From positions 1-64,000 of the forward strand of contig NZ_LZSY01000104.1 of assembly GCF_001665625.1 (NCBI RefSeq): DNA of 64,000 nt. The letters run 5' to 3'. The translations under genes and the position numbers were made by a program. The notes under the pieces are model-generated. The model ran no database searches. It was not told the DNA's origin and worked only from the letters and a program-made list of their open reading frames with translations. The first letter of the stretch is position 1, and the number at the start of each line of letters is the position of its first letter. Origin of the DNA: Mycolicibacterium peregrinum (lineage in GTDB: Bacteria; Actinomycetota; Actinomycetes; Mycobacteriales; Mycobacteriaceae). Positions 1-9,477 of the stretch are shown here, piece by piece.

Positions 1-683
1 GGCAAGCCGCTGGCCTCCACACCGAACCCGTTCACCACGTTGACCACACCGGCAGGCAGCAGATCACCGATCAGCGACATCAGGAACAGCACCGAAACCG
101 GGGTCTGCTCAGCAGGTTTGAGCACCACGGCGTTGCCCGCGGCCAGCGCCGGGGCCAGCTTCCACACCGCCATCAGGATCGGGAAGTTCCACGGGATGAT
201 CTGGCCGACCACGCCGAGCGGCTCGTGGAAGTGGTAGGCGACGGTGTCCTCGTCGATCTGCGAGAGCGAGCCCTCCTGGGCGCGAAGCACACCGGCGAAG
301 TACCGGAAATGGTCGATCGCCAGCGGGATGTCGGCATTCAGCGTCTCGCGGATCGGCTTGCCGTTGTCCCACGACTCGGCCAGCGCGACGGCCTCGAGGT
401 TCTCCTCGATGCGGTCGGCGATCTTGTTGAGGATCACGGCGCGCTCGGCGGGCGAGGTCTTGCCCCACGCCGGCGCGGCCGCGTGCGCGGCATCGAGGGC
501 CTTTTCGACGTCGGCCTCGGTGGAGCGGGCCACCTCGCAGAACACCTGGCCCGTGACCGGCGTCGGATTCTCGAAGTAGCGGCCCTCGGCCGGCGCGACC
601 CACTGTCCGCCGATGAAGTTGTCGTAGCGGGATTCGAACGACATCACGGCGCCGTCGGCACCCGGACGTGCATAAACAGTCAT
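1..683 (-). CDS. NAD-dependent aldehyde dehydrogenase (C-terminal part outside window)
   Basis: The N-terminal ~227 residues of an aldehyde dehydrogenase, which oxidises aldehydes to acids with NAD(P)+. Visible family segments are [12 protein letters not shown] near residue 23, the Rossmann/substrate region [21 protein letters not shown] (about 155-175) and the cofactor segment [14 protein letters not shown]. The ATG at 683 is preceded by GGAG (tgcaGGAGattgcc). The catalytic Cys and the C-terminus lie beyond base 1. The layout, an ExaC/AldA-like dehydrogenase downstream of a GAF regulator on the same strand, suggests an aldehyde- or alcohol-inducible unit; the substrate cannot be read. Confidence 0.9.
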   Translation of the reverse strand, partial: MTVYARPGADGAVMSFESRYDNFIGGQWVAPAEGRYFENPTPVTGQVFCEVARSTEADVEKALDAAHAAAPAWGKTSPAERAVILNKIADRIEENLEAVALAESWDNGKPIRETLNADIPLAIDHFRYFAGVLRAQEGSLSQIDEDTVAYHFHEPLGVVGQIIPWNFPILMAVWKLAPALAAGNAVVLKPAEQTPVSVLFLMSLIGDLLPAGVVNVVNGFGVEASGL

Positions 684-701
684 GGCAATCTCCTGCATTC
701 G

Positions 702-717
702 GACACCGAAATGTGTC
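702..717. promoter_or_regulatory. Dyad upstream of the aldehyde dehydrogenase
   Basis: GACAC-cgaaat-GTGTC is a perfect 5-bp inverted repeat about 20 bp upstream of the aldehyde dehydrogenase start. It lies in the short gap behind the GAF regulator gene. It could be an operator for that regulator; this is inference only. A second G/C-rich motif pair (TTGCAGCACAG, TTGCACACG) lies at 747-770. Confidence 0.35.
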
Positions 718-791
718 GGTAGTCACTAAAGGTAGTCAGCAGTAGGTTGCAGCACAGTTGCACACGTTGTAGGGCTTTCGAGGCCCCTGGA

Positions 792-2057
792 TCAGCCCAG
801 TTCGGAGTCGATACCGGCCAGGTGACCGCGCGCCTGCGCCCTGGCCAAGGGGTCGGCGTCGGCATGGTCGTGCAACACCCGCCAGCCCTGTCGATCGTCT
901 CGGCCGTCGGGCAGTGCCAACCACCGCCGCAGCAGGCCCAGATCGCTCCCGGTCAGCACCGCTTCGCGCAGGCCGGCGCTCAGCTCGGTGCGCAGCCGCG
1001 CGATCGCCGGTGAGACCGACTGCGGCAGCAACGCGCCCGAGTACGCATCCAGGGCGGCCGAGACGTTCCCGGCCTGCAACGCGTCGTACACGTCACCCAT
1101 GTCGCTGGCCACCGGCGCCAACAGCCGGTACGGCCGCGACTCGATGTAGCTGCTGCCGATGACCCGCCGCAGCCGCGACACCTCGGCGCGGACCGTGACC
1201 ACGTCGAGGTCCTTGTCGTCGAGCAGCATGGCCAGATGATCGGCACTCAACCCCTCGGGGTGCCGGATCAGCAGGACCAGGATGTCGGCATGGCGGCCGG
1301 TGAGAACGCTGGACTGGGGCCGGCCCTCGGCGTCGGCCATCCGCCAGCGCGGGCGGTCGGCGCCCAGCACCGTCAGCCGCGCCGTCTCGGTTTCGGCCGG
1401 CTCGGCCGGTCCGGTGAGCCGCAGCAGGGCCAGCTGGTTCTCGACCGCCACAGCAGTGGCCCTGACCAGGGCCAATGTCTGAGGTGTGGCGACCGCGGAC
1501 CCGCCGGTCAGGTCGATGGCGCCCAGCAGCACCCCGGTGGCCGGGTCGTGCACGGGCACGGCGGTGCAACTCCACGAGTGCACGGTTCGGGAGAAGTGCT
1601 CGGAGCCCAGGATCTGCAGTTCCCGGTCCAGCGCCAGAGCGGTGCCGGGCGCGTTCGTGCCCGCCGCCCGCTCACTCCAGTCCGACCCCGGGACGAAGTT
1701 CATCCCTTCGGCCTTGCGGCGCGCGCCGTGGTCTCCCTCGACCCACAGCAGCGTGCCGTCGGCCGCGGTGATCGCCACCAACACGCCGGCGCCGACGGCG
1801 TCGTCGACCAGCAACCGACGGATCAGCGGCAGGGTGGGCGCGAGCGGGTGCGTGTTGCGCAACTCGGTCAGCGAAGCGGCCGCGGCAGCCGCCCGGGCGC
1901 CCATGTCGGGGTCCACCCCGGTGGCCAGACTGCGTTGCCAGCTCTCCACGATGACGCGACGAACCGGGGTGGTGTCCAGAGAATCGGCGTCCACCCGGCC
2001 CGCGATGAAAAGGTCATGGATCGCACGCACCTTCGCGGGAAGTGCCCGGGGCGACAT
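792..2057 (-). CDS. GAF-domain transcriptional regulator of the adjacent aldehyde dehydrogenase
   Basis: About 421 residues. The first ~50 residues are helical. The middle (about 60-200) is GAF-like, with GDHGARRKAEGMNFVPGSDW and HSWSCTAVPVHDPATGVLLGAIDLTG resembling GAF modules of AcoR-type activators. The C-terminal third (LTGRHADILVLLIRHPEG... VTVRAEVSRLRRVIG) looks like a winged helix. No sigma-54 AAA+ domain is present. I chose ATG 2057 because GGGAGG lies 5 nt upstream; an in-frame ATG at 2126 has no such site. It is the same-strand upstream neighbour of the aldehyde dehydrogenase, so it probably senses a small molecule and controls it. Confidence 0.75.
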   Translation of the reverse strand: MSPRALPAKVRAIHDLFIAGRVDADSLDTTPVRRVIVESWQRSLATGVDPDMGARAAAAAASLTELRNTHPLAPTLPLIRRLLVDDAVGAGVLVAITAADGTLLWVEGDHGARRKAEGMNFVPGSDWSERAAGTNAPGTALALDRELQILGSEHFSRTVHSWSCTAVPVHDPATGVLLGAIDLTGGSAVATPQTLALVRATAVAVENQLALLRLTGPAEPAETETARLTVLGADRPRWRMADAEGRPQSSVLTGRHADILVLLIRHPEGLSADHLAMLLDDKDLDVVTVRAEVSRLRRVIGSSYIESRPYRLLAPVASDMGDVYDALQAGNVSAALDAYSGALLPQSVSPAIARLRTELSAGLREAVLTGSDLGLLRRWLALPDGRDDRQGWRVLHDHADADPLARAQARGHLAGIDSELG

Positions 2058-2223
2058 CCGGCCTCCCACGCTTCTCGATGCGGCCACCGCTATCACGCTC
2101 CCGGCGTCGGGCCATTGACATGGCATTCACGCGTGTCCGCCAGGATAGTTGACCTGCCCGGGCTGTGATGGATCCCACCCGCTGGTCAGGCGCCCGGAAA
2201 TCGGGAAATCCGTCGATGACCGG

Positions 2224-2229
2224 TATAGT
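2224..2229 (+). promoter_or_regulatory. Possible -10 element of the DEAD-box helicase gene
   Basis: TATAGT fits an actinobacterial -10 hexamer, but no convincing -35 is seen at the right distance. A start about 7 nt downstream would give a ~110-nt 5' leader containing a weak hairpin (GGCGGC at 2238-2243 with GCCGCC at 2261-2266). Long leaders occur on cold-shock helicase genes; any such regulation here is inference. Confidence 0.35.
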
Positions 2230-2346
2230 TGGGCCACGGCGGCTTGTCTGTTCTGCCTTTGCCGCCTTCTCGATCGTCAACCGAGCGCCGCGAGATGTCA
2301 CTCGCGCCGGGCAGGACGACCGCCCTCTATTTTCGGAGCTTTCATT

Positions 2347-3774
2347 TTGTCTGTCCAAGAAACCCCTGGCACCGCCGTGCCTACTTTCGCCGAGCTCGGC
2401 CTGCCCGCCGAGATCGTCGCCACCCTCGCCGGTAACGGCGTGGAGTCTCCCTTCCCGATCCAGGCCGCGACGCTGCCTGATTCGCTCAAGGGCCGCGATG
2501 TCCTCGGCCGCGGCCGGACCGGGTCCGGCAAGACCTACGCGTTCCTGTTGCCCCTGGTGGCGCGCTTGGCGACCAGCGGCACCCGCCGCGCGCCGAACCG
2601 GCCCCGCGCACTGATCCTGGCGCCGACCCGTGAACTCGTCACCCAGATCGAGGCCTCGCTGGCGCCGCTGGCCAAGGCGACCGGCCTGCGGTCGGTCAAC
2701 ATTTTCGGTGGCGTGGGCCCCAACCCGCAGATCTCCGCCCTCAGAGGGGGCGTGGACATCGTGATCGCCTGCCCGGGCCGGCTCGAAGACCACATGCGGT
2801 CGGGTCACGCCGACCTGTCCGCGGTCGAGGTCACCGTGCTCGACGAAGCCGACCACATGGCCGACCTCGGCTTCCTGCCCGGCGTGAAGCGCCTGCTGGA
2901 CCGCACGCCGAAAGACTGCCAGCGCCTGCTGTTCTCGGCCACGCTCGATGCCGGGGTCGACGTGCTGGTCAAGCGCTACCTGCACGACCCGGTGGTGCAC
3001 AGTGTCGATTCGGCGCAGTCCCCGGTGACCGCGATGGTGCACCACGTGCTGCACGTGGACAACGCCTCCCGGGTCAACGTGGTTGCCGATCTGGCCGCCG
3101 CCCCCGGGCGCACCATCGTGTTCGCCCGCACCAAGCACGGTGCGAAAAACCTGACCCGTCAGCTCAATTCGCGTGGCGTCTCGGCAGTTGAGCTGCACGG
3201 CAACCTGTCCCAGAATGCCCGCACCCGCAACCTGACGGCGTTCTCCGACGGATCGGCCGGAGTGCTGGTGGCCACCGACATCGCCGCCCGCGGTATCCAC
3301 GTCGACGACGTCAGCCTCGTCGTGCACGCCGACCCGCCCGTCGAGCACAAGGCCTACCTGCACCGGTCCGGCCGTACGGCACGCGCAGGCAACGAGGGCA
3401 CCGTCGTGACGCTCATGCATGACGCACAGGTCTCCGATGTGCGCACCCTGACCAAGAAGGCCGGGGTCAAGCCCACGATCACCCGGGTGAACGGCATCGA
3501 CCATCCGGTGCTTCGTGAGATCGCCCCCGGCGACCGGGTTTTCGGTGACCCGATTCGTCCCGAGCCGGCCACCCAGGCCGCTCCGGCACCGCGGCGCCAG
3601 GGCAACCGGTCCGGGCAGCCGGGCAAGTCGGGCCAGCAGCAGGGCCGCAACCGCCCGAACGGCTCCTCCCGCAACGGCGGCGGACCGTCGGCCCGCTCCG
3701 GGGCCGGTGCAGGCGGACAACAGCGCGGTGGCGGACACCGCCGTCCCCGCCGCGACTCCGGCTCTGCTCGCTAG
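2347..3774 (+). CDS. rhlE: DEAD-box ATP-dependent RNA helicase (RhlE type)
   Basis: 475 residues. ATP-dependent RNA unwinding, likely in ribosome assembly or RNA turnover. Motifs in order: Q motif (FPIQAATLP), Walker A GRTGSGKT, PTRELVTQ, DEAD at VLDEADHMADLG, SAT, then RecA2 motifs including HRSGRTARAG. The last ~75 residues form a basic, Gly/Arg/Gln-rich low-complexity tail typical of RNA-binding extensions. The family alignment begins at SVQETPGTAVPTFAELGL, so I use TTG 2347 with GGAG about 9 nt upstream; the frame is open further upstream but that part looks non-coding. Confidence 0.92.
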   Translation: MSVQETPGTAVPTFAELGLPAEIVATLAGNGVESPFPIQAATLPDSLKGRDVLGRGRTGSGKTYAFLLPLVARLATSGTRRAPNRPRALILAPTRELVTQIEASLAPLAKATGLRSVNIFGGVGPNPQISALRGGVDIVIACPGRLEDHMRSGHADLSAVEVTVLDEADHMADLGFLPGVKRLLDRTPKDCQRLLFSATLDAGVDVLVKRYLHDPVVHSVDSAQSPVTAMVHHVLHVDNASRVNVVADLAAAPGRTIVFARTKHGAKNLTRQLNSRGVSAVELHGNLSQNARTRNLTAFSDGSAGVLVATDIAARGIHVDDVSLVVHADPPVEHKAYLHRSGRTARAGNEGTVVTLMHDAQVSDVRTLTKKAGVKPTITRVNGIDHPVLREIAPGDRVFGDPIRPEPATQAAPAPRRQGNRSGQPGKSGQQQGRNRPNGSSRNGGGPSARSGAGAGGQQRGGGHRRPRRDSGSAR

Positions 3775-3791
3775 CCCGAACCAGACGAAAG

Positions 3792-3834
3792 TGTGCGGTC
3801 CCGCCCGGTCCTCTCCACCGGACGGGACCGCACA
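3792..3834. terminator. Bidirectional hairpin terminator between rhlE and esxT
   Basis: TGTGCGGTCCCGCCCGGT pairs with ACCGGACGGGACCGCACA with one mismatch, giving an 18-bp stem with a short loop. On the plus strand it is followed by TGTCTTTCT. It sits between two convergent genes, so it can serve both. Confidence 0.8.
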
Positions 3835-3856
3835 TGTCTTTCTGGGCTGAGCGGCC

Positions 3857-4153
3857 TCAGGCTCCCCACGCGTTGGCCGCACTGCGGTCGGTTGCGGCCA
3901 CCTCGTCGGCGCCGTCGCGCACCGCATTGCCCAGGGAGAACAGGATCTCGTTGAGGGCCGCCGCGGCCTGGTTCCAGCGGGCCTGTTCGACGGCATAGGC
4001 CTGCGCGGCCTCACGGGTCCAGACCTGCTGCAAAGGCGCGATCTGCGAACGCAATTCATCGAGAGCAGCGTTGAACCGGCTCGACGTCGTGTGGATCTCC
4101 TGGCGAACCGAGTACTCGATCTCGCCGAAGTCGTAGGACAGCACATGATCCAT
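3857..4153 (-). CDS. esxT: ESX-4 WXG100-family protein EsxT
   Basis: 98 residues, the family size. Two helices are joined by a turn that reads VWTREAA, i.e. W-T-R instead of W-X-G, as I recall for EsxT of M. tuberculosis (Rv3444c). The segment IEYSVRQEIHTTSSRFNAAL is very close to that protein. EsxT is expected to dimerise with EsxU and be exported by ESX-4. It starts 12 bp after esxU, so both share one transcript. Confidence 0.95.
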   Translation of the reverse strand: MDHVLSYDFGEIEYSVRQEIHTTSSRFNAALDELRSQIAPLQQVWTREAAQAYAVEQARWNQAAAALNEILFSLGNAVRDGADEVAATDRSAANAWGA

Positions 4154-4165
4154 GGCCGGCGCCGA

Positions 4166-4489
4166 TCAGATGCCGTCGCCGACGGCGCCGAGCCGCTGCG
4201 CGTGAGTGTCGGTAGCAGCGCGCAGCGTGCGCTCGTTGGTCCGGATGGTCTCCGCGATACGGCCCAACGTGGTGTGCAGTGTCAGCGATTCACTGTTCCA
4301 CCGGTCCACCACGTCACGGAATCGCGCCGCCGCCGCGCCGCCCCAAACCGACGATGGCACACTGCTCATCTTTCCGATGAAGCTCTGCAGCATGGCCCGG
4401 ACGTCGTCGTTCAGCACGTCGATCCGGCCCGCCACACTCGTCATTACCTCGAAGTCGGTGCCCAACGGCCCCGTCGGCGCTCGTGACAT
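4166..4489 (-). CDS. esxU: ESX-4 WXG100-family protein EsxU
   Basis: 107 residues, helical, with a canonical turn at SSVWGGAAAARF and the helix RFRDVVDRWNSESL after it. It is the first gene of the esxU-esxT pair, with GAGGAC upstream of ATG 4489. It is the orthologue by position of Rv3445c. The pair is expected to form the secreted heterodimer of ESX-4. An ECF-type promoter lies directly upstream (4531-4558), so it can be transcribed apart from eccC4. Confidence 0.95.
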   Translation of the reverse strand: MSRAPTGPLGTDFEVMTSVAGRIDVLNDDVRAMLQSFIGKMSSVPSSVWGGAAAARFRDVVDRWNSESLTLHTTLGRIAETIRTNERTLRAATDTHAQRLGAVGDGI

Positions 4490-4530
4490 GTCCTCTGGTC
4501 CTCCGGTCTTGTGTTGCGGGATATAACAAT

Positions 4531-4558
4531 TCGACGCAGCGCGGCGCTGTTTGGTTCC
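4531..4558 (-). promoter_or_regulatory. SigM-type ECF promoter of esxU-esxT
   Basis: On the minus strand: GGAACC (4558-4553), a 16-bp spacer, then CGTCGA (4536-4531), about 41 bp before the esxU ATG. SigM of M. tuberculosis is known to activate esxT/esxU from GGAAC/CGTC-type promoters, which is the pattern here. The same architecture recurs upstream of eccC4. Which ECF factor is used in this organism is inference. Confidence 0.75.
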
Positions 4559-4566
4559 ACCCGATT

Positions 4567-5715
4567 TCAGAACACCGCGTGCGCGGACCGGGTGGCCGCC
4601 TCACACGCCCAGCGCACGGCCTCACCGTGTCCCGGTGCGCTCTGGCATCCGACCGCGATCCGCACCACACCGTCGACGAACACCGCCCAACGGATCTCCC
4701 GCCCGGTTCGGACTTCCCGGTAGCTGACCACCTGTCGGGCCGCGACGACCGCAGACGGATCGAAGTCCACGAACACCCCCGCGGGTTGCTCCCGCAGGGC
4801 GGCCTGCAGAGTGTCAGCGACTGTGCCGTCGCCGACACCGGACTGGGTCAGATGAATCATCAACTCTGGGTCGCTTGGCGAAACCACCTCGACCCGAGCC
4901 GATCCCGGCCCCTCGGTGATTCTTCGTACCGTCCAGCCCGCCGGAATCTGCACACCCACCCGGCCCTCGACCAGGACCGTCATCGACGGGTGGTCGGTGG
5001 GCGGACCGTGAGCGGCGACGGCGATCCCACCGAGTACCGCAGCCAAAGCCGCTGCGGCGCACATCGCGAACCTCCCGGTCCGGCTCCGCCTGCCAAGTTG
5101 CTCATCGGCCTCGGTATCCGGTGCCACGAGCGTGTTCCGCCAGGTCCGGGCGTCGGCCACGGTTGCCACCATGTCACGACGGCGCAGTCCTTCCACCACC
5201 TCGTTACCCAACGTCACAGCTCCCGACACCTCGACCGGAGCGTCGACAACCACCCCTGCCGATCTGCCGGCGATCGCCAGCACTGCGAGCACGACCGCTT
5301 CGGCATCCGGATCGTCCAGAGCATGGCGCGCCAGCGCGATGCCACCGGCATGGACGCCGGACACCATCACGACCTCGTCGGCGATCTCGACCACCACCGG
5401 GGACCCCGCGGATAGCGACGCACTCAGGGCCTGAACCCGCTGCATCACAACCACTTCAGAGCCCATCGCGGCATCCCGCACACGGTCGCACCGGTCGGCT
5501 GTCCACCACGTGGGACACACCAGGGTGAGCGTCCCTGCCCCGGCACCGGCCGCACCGAGTACCTCGACCCACAGATCTGACACTGCGACCGGCTCGTCCT
5601 CGATCAGCGCGATCTCGTCGTCGATGCCGGCCACCGCGACTGCGGCGAGGTCCGCCGCAACAGGGCCTGGTCCGCGCACGGTCACCGGACCCACCTCGAT
5701 GACGGCTGACGTCAC
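4567..5715 (-). CDS. Type VII secretion-associated protein, Rv3446c family
   Basis: 382 residues, GTG start overlapping the eccC4 stop (GTGA), so translationally coupled. The N-terminal half is Ala/Val/Asp-rich and resembles an actin/HSP70-like fold in places (IVDA, GNEVVEGL). One membrane segment (FAMCAAAALAAVLGGIAVAAHG) lies at about 217-238. A C-terminal domain follows (VLVEGRVGVQIPAGWTVRRI). Position and length match Rv3446c, a conserved but biochemically uncharacterised ESX-4 component. A periplasmic-side C-terminal domain is inferred. Confidence 0.85.
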   Translation of the reverse strand: MTSAVIEVGPVTVRGPGPVAADLAAVAVAGIDDEIALIEDEPVAVSDLWVEVLGAAGAGAGTLTLVCPTWWTADRCDRVRDAAMGSEVVVMQRVQALSASLSAGSPVVVEIADEVVMVSGVHAGGIALARHALDDPDAEAVVLAVLAIAGRSAGVVVDAPVEVSGAVTLGNEVVEGLRRRDMVATVADARTWRNTLVAPDTEADEQLGRRSRTGRFAMCAAAALAAVLGGIAVAAHGPPTDHPSMTVLVEGRVGVQIPAGWTVRRITEGPGSARVEVVSPSDPELMIHLTQSGVGDGTVADTLQAALREQPAGVFVDFDPSAVVAARQVVSYREVRTGREIRWAVFVDGVVRIAVGCQSAPGHGEAVRWACEAATRSAHAVF

Positions 5716-8700
5716 CGCGCCTCGCCTCCTCCAGGCAGGGCGATCTGAACCAGCTGATCGGGTGCCGTGCGGGTGATCAGCGTGCCGCGCCCCGGCGGAA
5801 GGCGAACCGGCCGTACCGTTCCCAGCAATACGCCGTCGTCGGGGCCGGCGCTCATCATCAGGCCCATACAGCCGAGGTCCCTGACCGCAGACAGCACCGG
5901 ATCGAACATCGCACGCGCCGCACCGCCGGAACGGCGGGCCAGCAGCAGGTGCAGTCCGAGGTCACGGGCATGCGGCAGGTAACTCAACAGCGGTGACAGC
6001 GGATTCGGTCCGCCTCCGGCCACCAGATCGTAATCGTCGACCACGACGTAGAGTTCGGGTCCGGTCCACCACGTGCGGTCGCGAAGCTCCCGCTGGGTGA
6101 CCTCGGGACCCGGCAACCGGTTCTTAAGTGTCTCAAGCAATCTCGGAAGTGCGGCGTCCAACGCCGCGACCGAAGTGGCGTATCCGGCCAGATGTCCCGA
6201 TTCCACCGCGCCCAGCAAGGCGCGGCGGAAATCCACGATGAGCAGTTGCACGCTCGCCGGGTCGTTGCCCGCCGCCAGGTCGCAGCACAGGGCGCGCAGT
6301 GCGGTGGACTTGCCGCATCCGGTGTCACCGAAGATCACCAGATCGGGCTGAGCGCTGAAATCGACCAGCACCGGCATGAGTTCGCGTTCACCGAGTCCCA
6401 GCAGCACCTCGGCGGCGGGTCGGATCCGAGACACCGGGCGCAGCTCGTCTGCGTGCACACACGGCGGCAGGAGCCGGATCTCCGGCGCGCGAGCCTCCCC
6501 GCACTGCACCTGCAGTATGTCCCCGATCCGCCTTAGCGCCGCACCGATGCCGGCGTCAGACGGTGTGCCATCCAGCCGGGGCAACGCGATCAACAACTCA
6601 CGACCGTCCTGCGTGAGCCCACGCCCCGGCGCGCACTGGGTCAACTGACGGGCGCGTTTGCGGTCCATCTCGGACTCGGCTGGATCACCCAGCCGCAACT
6701 CGATGCGGGTACCCAGCTGGTCCTTGAACGCGGGACGGAACTCGCCCCACCGCGACGCGGTCGCGACCACATGGATGCCGACCGAAAGCCCCTGCACGGC
6801 AAGCGCGGTGACCATCGGCTCAAGCGAGTCGAATTCGGCGCGGAACGTCGACCAGCCGTCGATGACAAGGAACACGTCACCTGAGGGATCAGCGATCTCC
6901 CCGGCATCACGACGGCTCCGGTATTCGGCCATGGAGCCGATGCCGAGCGCGGTGAACCGCGCCTCACGGGCGCTGACCAGGGCCTGCATCTCGGCGACGG
7001 TGCGCCGGACGAGGTCAGCGTCGGCGCGTCCGGCCACGGCGCCGACGTGCGGCAGGGCTTGCAGTGCACTCAGCGTTCCGCCACCGAAGTCCAGGCAGTA
7101 GATCGTCACGTCCCGGGGATGGTGGGTCGCGGCCAGTGCCACCGCCAGAGTCTTGGCCGCCGTCGATTTTCCGGATTGAGGACCGCCGACGATCGCCACG
7201 TTGCCCCGACCGCCGCCCAGCGACAGCATCAGCCGGTCCCGGCGCTGTTCGAACGGTCGGTCGACCAACCCGATCGCGACGTCGAGCGGGTCGGGATCCG
7301 ACAGCAGGACGTCGCTGAGCGGCACGGCACCCGGCAGCGGGGGCAACCAAACCTGATGTGCCGGTGTGCCGTACCCGGCCAACCGATCGACGACCTGCTG
7401 CAGCACGGTCGTCGTGGCGGCAGCGGAGGCCCCGGGGCCGGCCGACATCCACGGTGCGGTGAACCGCCTAGGGCCCGGAGCCTCCAGGGGCCGTTGTTCG
7501 CGCACCGAACCGGCAGCGGAGACGAATGCGGTCTGAAACCTGAGGATCTCGCCAGCCGGTGTTTTCAGGTAAGCCGCTCCGGGTGTGTTCGGCAGCTCGT
7601 ACGCATCGGCGATGCCGAGCACCGATCGGGACTCGTTGGGCGAGAATGTCTTCAGGCACACCCGGTACGAAAGATGGCTTTCCAGCCCACGCAGCCGGCC
7701 CTCGTCGAGGCGTTGGCTGGCCAACAGCAGATGCATGCCCAGCGACCGCCCGAGTCGACCGATCGCCACGAACAACTCGGCGAAATCGGGATGCTGCTGC
7801 AGCAGCTCGGAGAACTCGTCGACCACGATCAGCAGCGCCGGTAAGGCGGGCAGCTCGGTGCGGCGCCGGTATTCCGCGATATTGGCCAGGTCCCCGGCCG
7901 CCCGAAGCAGCTCCTGACGCCGGGTCATCTCTCCGGCGAGCGCGTCGGCCATCCGGGCCACGAGCTGCGCCTCCGCAGCCAGGTTGGTGATCAACGCGCT
8001 GACGTGGCGTGCCCGGTGCAAACCGAGAAAGGTTGCTCCGCCTTTGAAATCGATGAGGACGAGGTTGAGCGCCTCGGGGGAATGTGTGGTGATCAACCCC
8101 AGCACCAGCGTGCGCAGGAACTCCGATTTCCCCGAGCCGGTGGCACCGACACAGAGCCCGTGGGGGCCCATGCCGTCGTGCGCGGCCTCCTTGAGGTCGA
8201 GGTGCAGCGGGGCGCCGTCGGCCAACCGGCCAACGGGGACCCGGAGGAACCGCCGCGGATCCGATGTCGTCCACACACTCGGCGGATCGATGTCGGTCGG
8301 GTCGTCGACACCGATCAGCTCCGGCCAGTCGGCGGCCGCGGGCATCGGAGCACGACGCCATCGCGCCAGCCACCGGGCACAGGTCACGGCCTGCTCGCGG
8401 GTCATCCGGTCCGGGCGCGCCGAGACCGCGCCGAATCGCACCAGGTCAGCCTCGAGGTCCAGATGCAGGTCCGCCGTGGCGTTTCCGGCACGAGCCGCGA
8501 CGGTCAGTACGGTGACGCCCGCACCGGGGCGCGACACCACAGGTCCGGTTGTGGCGGAATCGACGATGACGACGGTGTGTGCCGGCGGATCTGTGGCGGG
8601 CAGGTCGGTCAGTGTGCGCAGCCGCAGCGCGACCGGTCCACGGTGATCATCGGGATACCAGTGGTGACCAAGCCATTTCAACCATTCCCATTCGTCTGCT

Positions 8701-9470
8701 GTCGCTACGTCGACGACCCCGGCGATGCGCACGTACCGCGGACTGTGTGCCGTGGCCAGTTGGCAGATCACCGCGCGCAGCAAGGCCCGGGCCGCGTCGA
8801 TCGGCCCCTCCACCGACACGTGCCCGAGGCCGCGCAGCTTCACCGTCACAGGGACGCCTGCCACCGTCGACCGATGCCGGATCAGTTGGGCGAGAGCCGA
8901 TGCCGTCACCGGGTCGGCTTCACGCCCGGGGTCATCGCCACCGGCGACCAGCCTGGTGGACGACGGCGTGTCCCCCACGCCCACGCGCACCTCACAGAAA
9001 CCAGGGTCATCGGGGACGCGTCGCCACATCTGTTCGCCACCGGCCAGCGTCCACAAGCACCCCGGATCGGGATGTGCGGCATGCAGGCCCAACCATTGCG
9101 CGCGGGCGGATTCACCGGCCACGGTGTCGATCCCGTCCAGGTAACGCAGGTACTCACCGCGGTCCCGGTGGAGCTGCGATCCGCGACCGCCGTTCTTCAT
9201 GCTGTAGGCGGCCGTGCCGATCGTCGACATGGCCATCATGATCGGGAACATCATGGCGGCCGGACCACGTGTCGCGGGCGCGCCAGAGGTGACGTACACC
9301 GCGACCATGCCGCCCATCGCGACGACGACCAGCAGCGGCAGCAACCTGGTGAGCGGGCTGATCGGGTTGTGGCGCGGCAGCGCAGGCGGTGCATCGATCA
9401 CAACCTCCGTCACCTGCGACTCCGGTACGGGGAGCTCGCGGGCGGCGTGCGGTGCGCGGATCGGTTCCAT
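5712..9470 (-). CDS. eccC4: ESX-4 FtsK/SpoIIIE-type ATPase EccC4
   Basis: About 1252 residues, close to M. tuberculosis EccC4. Two membrane segments lie near the N-terminus (LLPLLVVVAMGGMVAVYV and AAMMFPIMMAMSTIGTAAY). Three nucleotide-binding domains follow: Walker A at GATGSGKS (~440), GGPQSGKS (~762) and GDTGCGKS (~1047). Only domain 1 has a full Walker B with acidic pair (IVVDEFSELL); domains 2 and 3 read VIDGW and VVDDYD. This matches the pattern known for EccC proteins, where domain 1 is the main motor. I use ATG 9470 because the upstream promoter would start transcription just before it; ATG 9476 is the alternative. Confidence 0.95.
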   Translation of the reverse strand: MEPIRAPHAARELPVPESQVTEVVIDAPPALPRHNPISPLTRLLPLLVVVAMGGMVAVYVTSGAPATRGPAAMMFPIMMAMSTIGTAAYSMKNGGRGSQLHRDRGEYLRYLDGIDTVAGESARAQWLGLHAAHPDPGCLWTLAGGEQMWRRVPDDPGFCEVRVGVGDTPSSTRLVAGGDDPGREADPVTASALAQLIRHRSTVAGVPVTVKLRGLGHVSVEGPIDAARALLRAVICQLATAHSPRYVRIAGVVDVATADEWEWLKWLGHHWYPDDHRGPVALRLRTLTDLPATDPPAHTVVIVDSATTGPVVSRPGAGVTVLTVAARAGNATADLHLDLEADLVRFGAVSARPDRMTREQAVTCARWLARWRRAPMPAAADWPELIGVDDPTDIDPPSVWTTSDPRRFLRVPVGRLADGAPLHLDLKEAAHDGMGPHGLCVGATGSGKSEFLRTLVLGLITTHSPEALNLVLIDFKGGATFLGLHRARHVSALITNLAAEAQLVARMADALAGEMTRRQELLRAAGDLANIAEYRRRTELPALPALLIVVDEFSELLQQHPDFAELFVAIGRLGRSLGMHLLLASQRLDEGRLRGLESHLSYRVCLKTFSPNESRSVLGIADAYELPNTPGAAYLKTPAGEILRFQTAFVSAAGSVREQRPLEAPGPRRFTAPWMSAGPGASAAATTTVLQQVVDRLAGYGTPAHQVWLPPLPGAVPLSDVLLSDPDPLDVAIGLVDRPFEQRRDRLMLSLGGGRGNVAIVGGPQSGKSTAAKTLAVALAATHHPRDVTIYCLDFGGGTLSALQALPHVGAVAGRADADLVRRTVAEMQALVSAREARFTALGIGSMAEYRSRRDAGEIADPSGDVFLVIDGWSTFRAEFDSLEPMVTALAVQGLSVGIHVVATASRWGEFRPAFKDQLGTRIELRLGDPAESEMDRKRARQLTQCAPGRGLTQDGRELLIALPRLDGTPSDAGIGAALRRIGDILQVQCGEARAPEIRLLPPCVHADELRPVSRIRPAAEVLLGLGERELMPVLVDFSAQPDLVIFGDTGCGKSTALRALCCDLAAGNDPASVQLLIVDFRRALLGAVESGHLAGYATSVAALDAALPRLLETLKNRLPGPEVTQRELRDRTWWTGPELYVVVDDYDLVAGGGPNPLSPLLSYLPHARDLGLHLLLARRSGGAARAMFDPVLSAVRDLGCMGLMMSAGPDDGVLLGTVRPVRLPPGRGTLITRTAPDQLVQIALPGGGEAR

Positions 9471-9477
9471 CGACATT

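Noticed and set aside
2014-4146. 710-codon open frame antisense to rhlE and across esxT
   Set aside because: Crosses a clear terminator and two real genes; composition is not protein-like.
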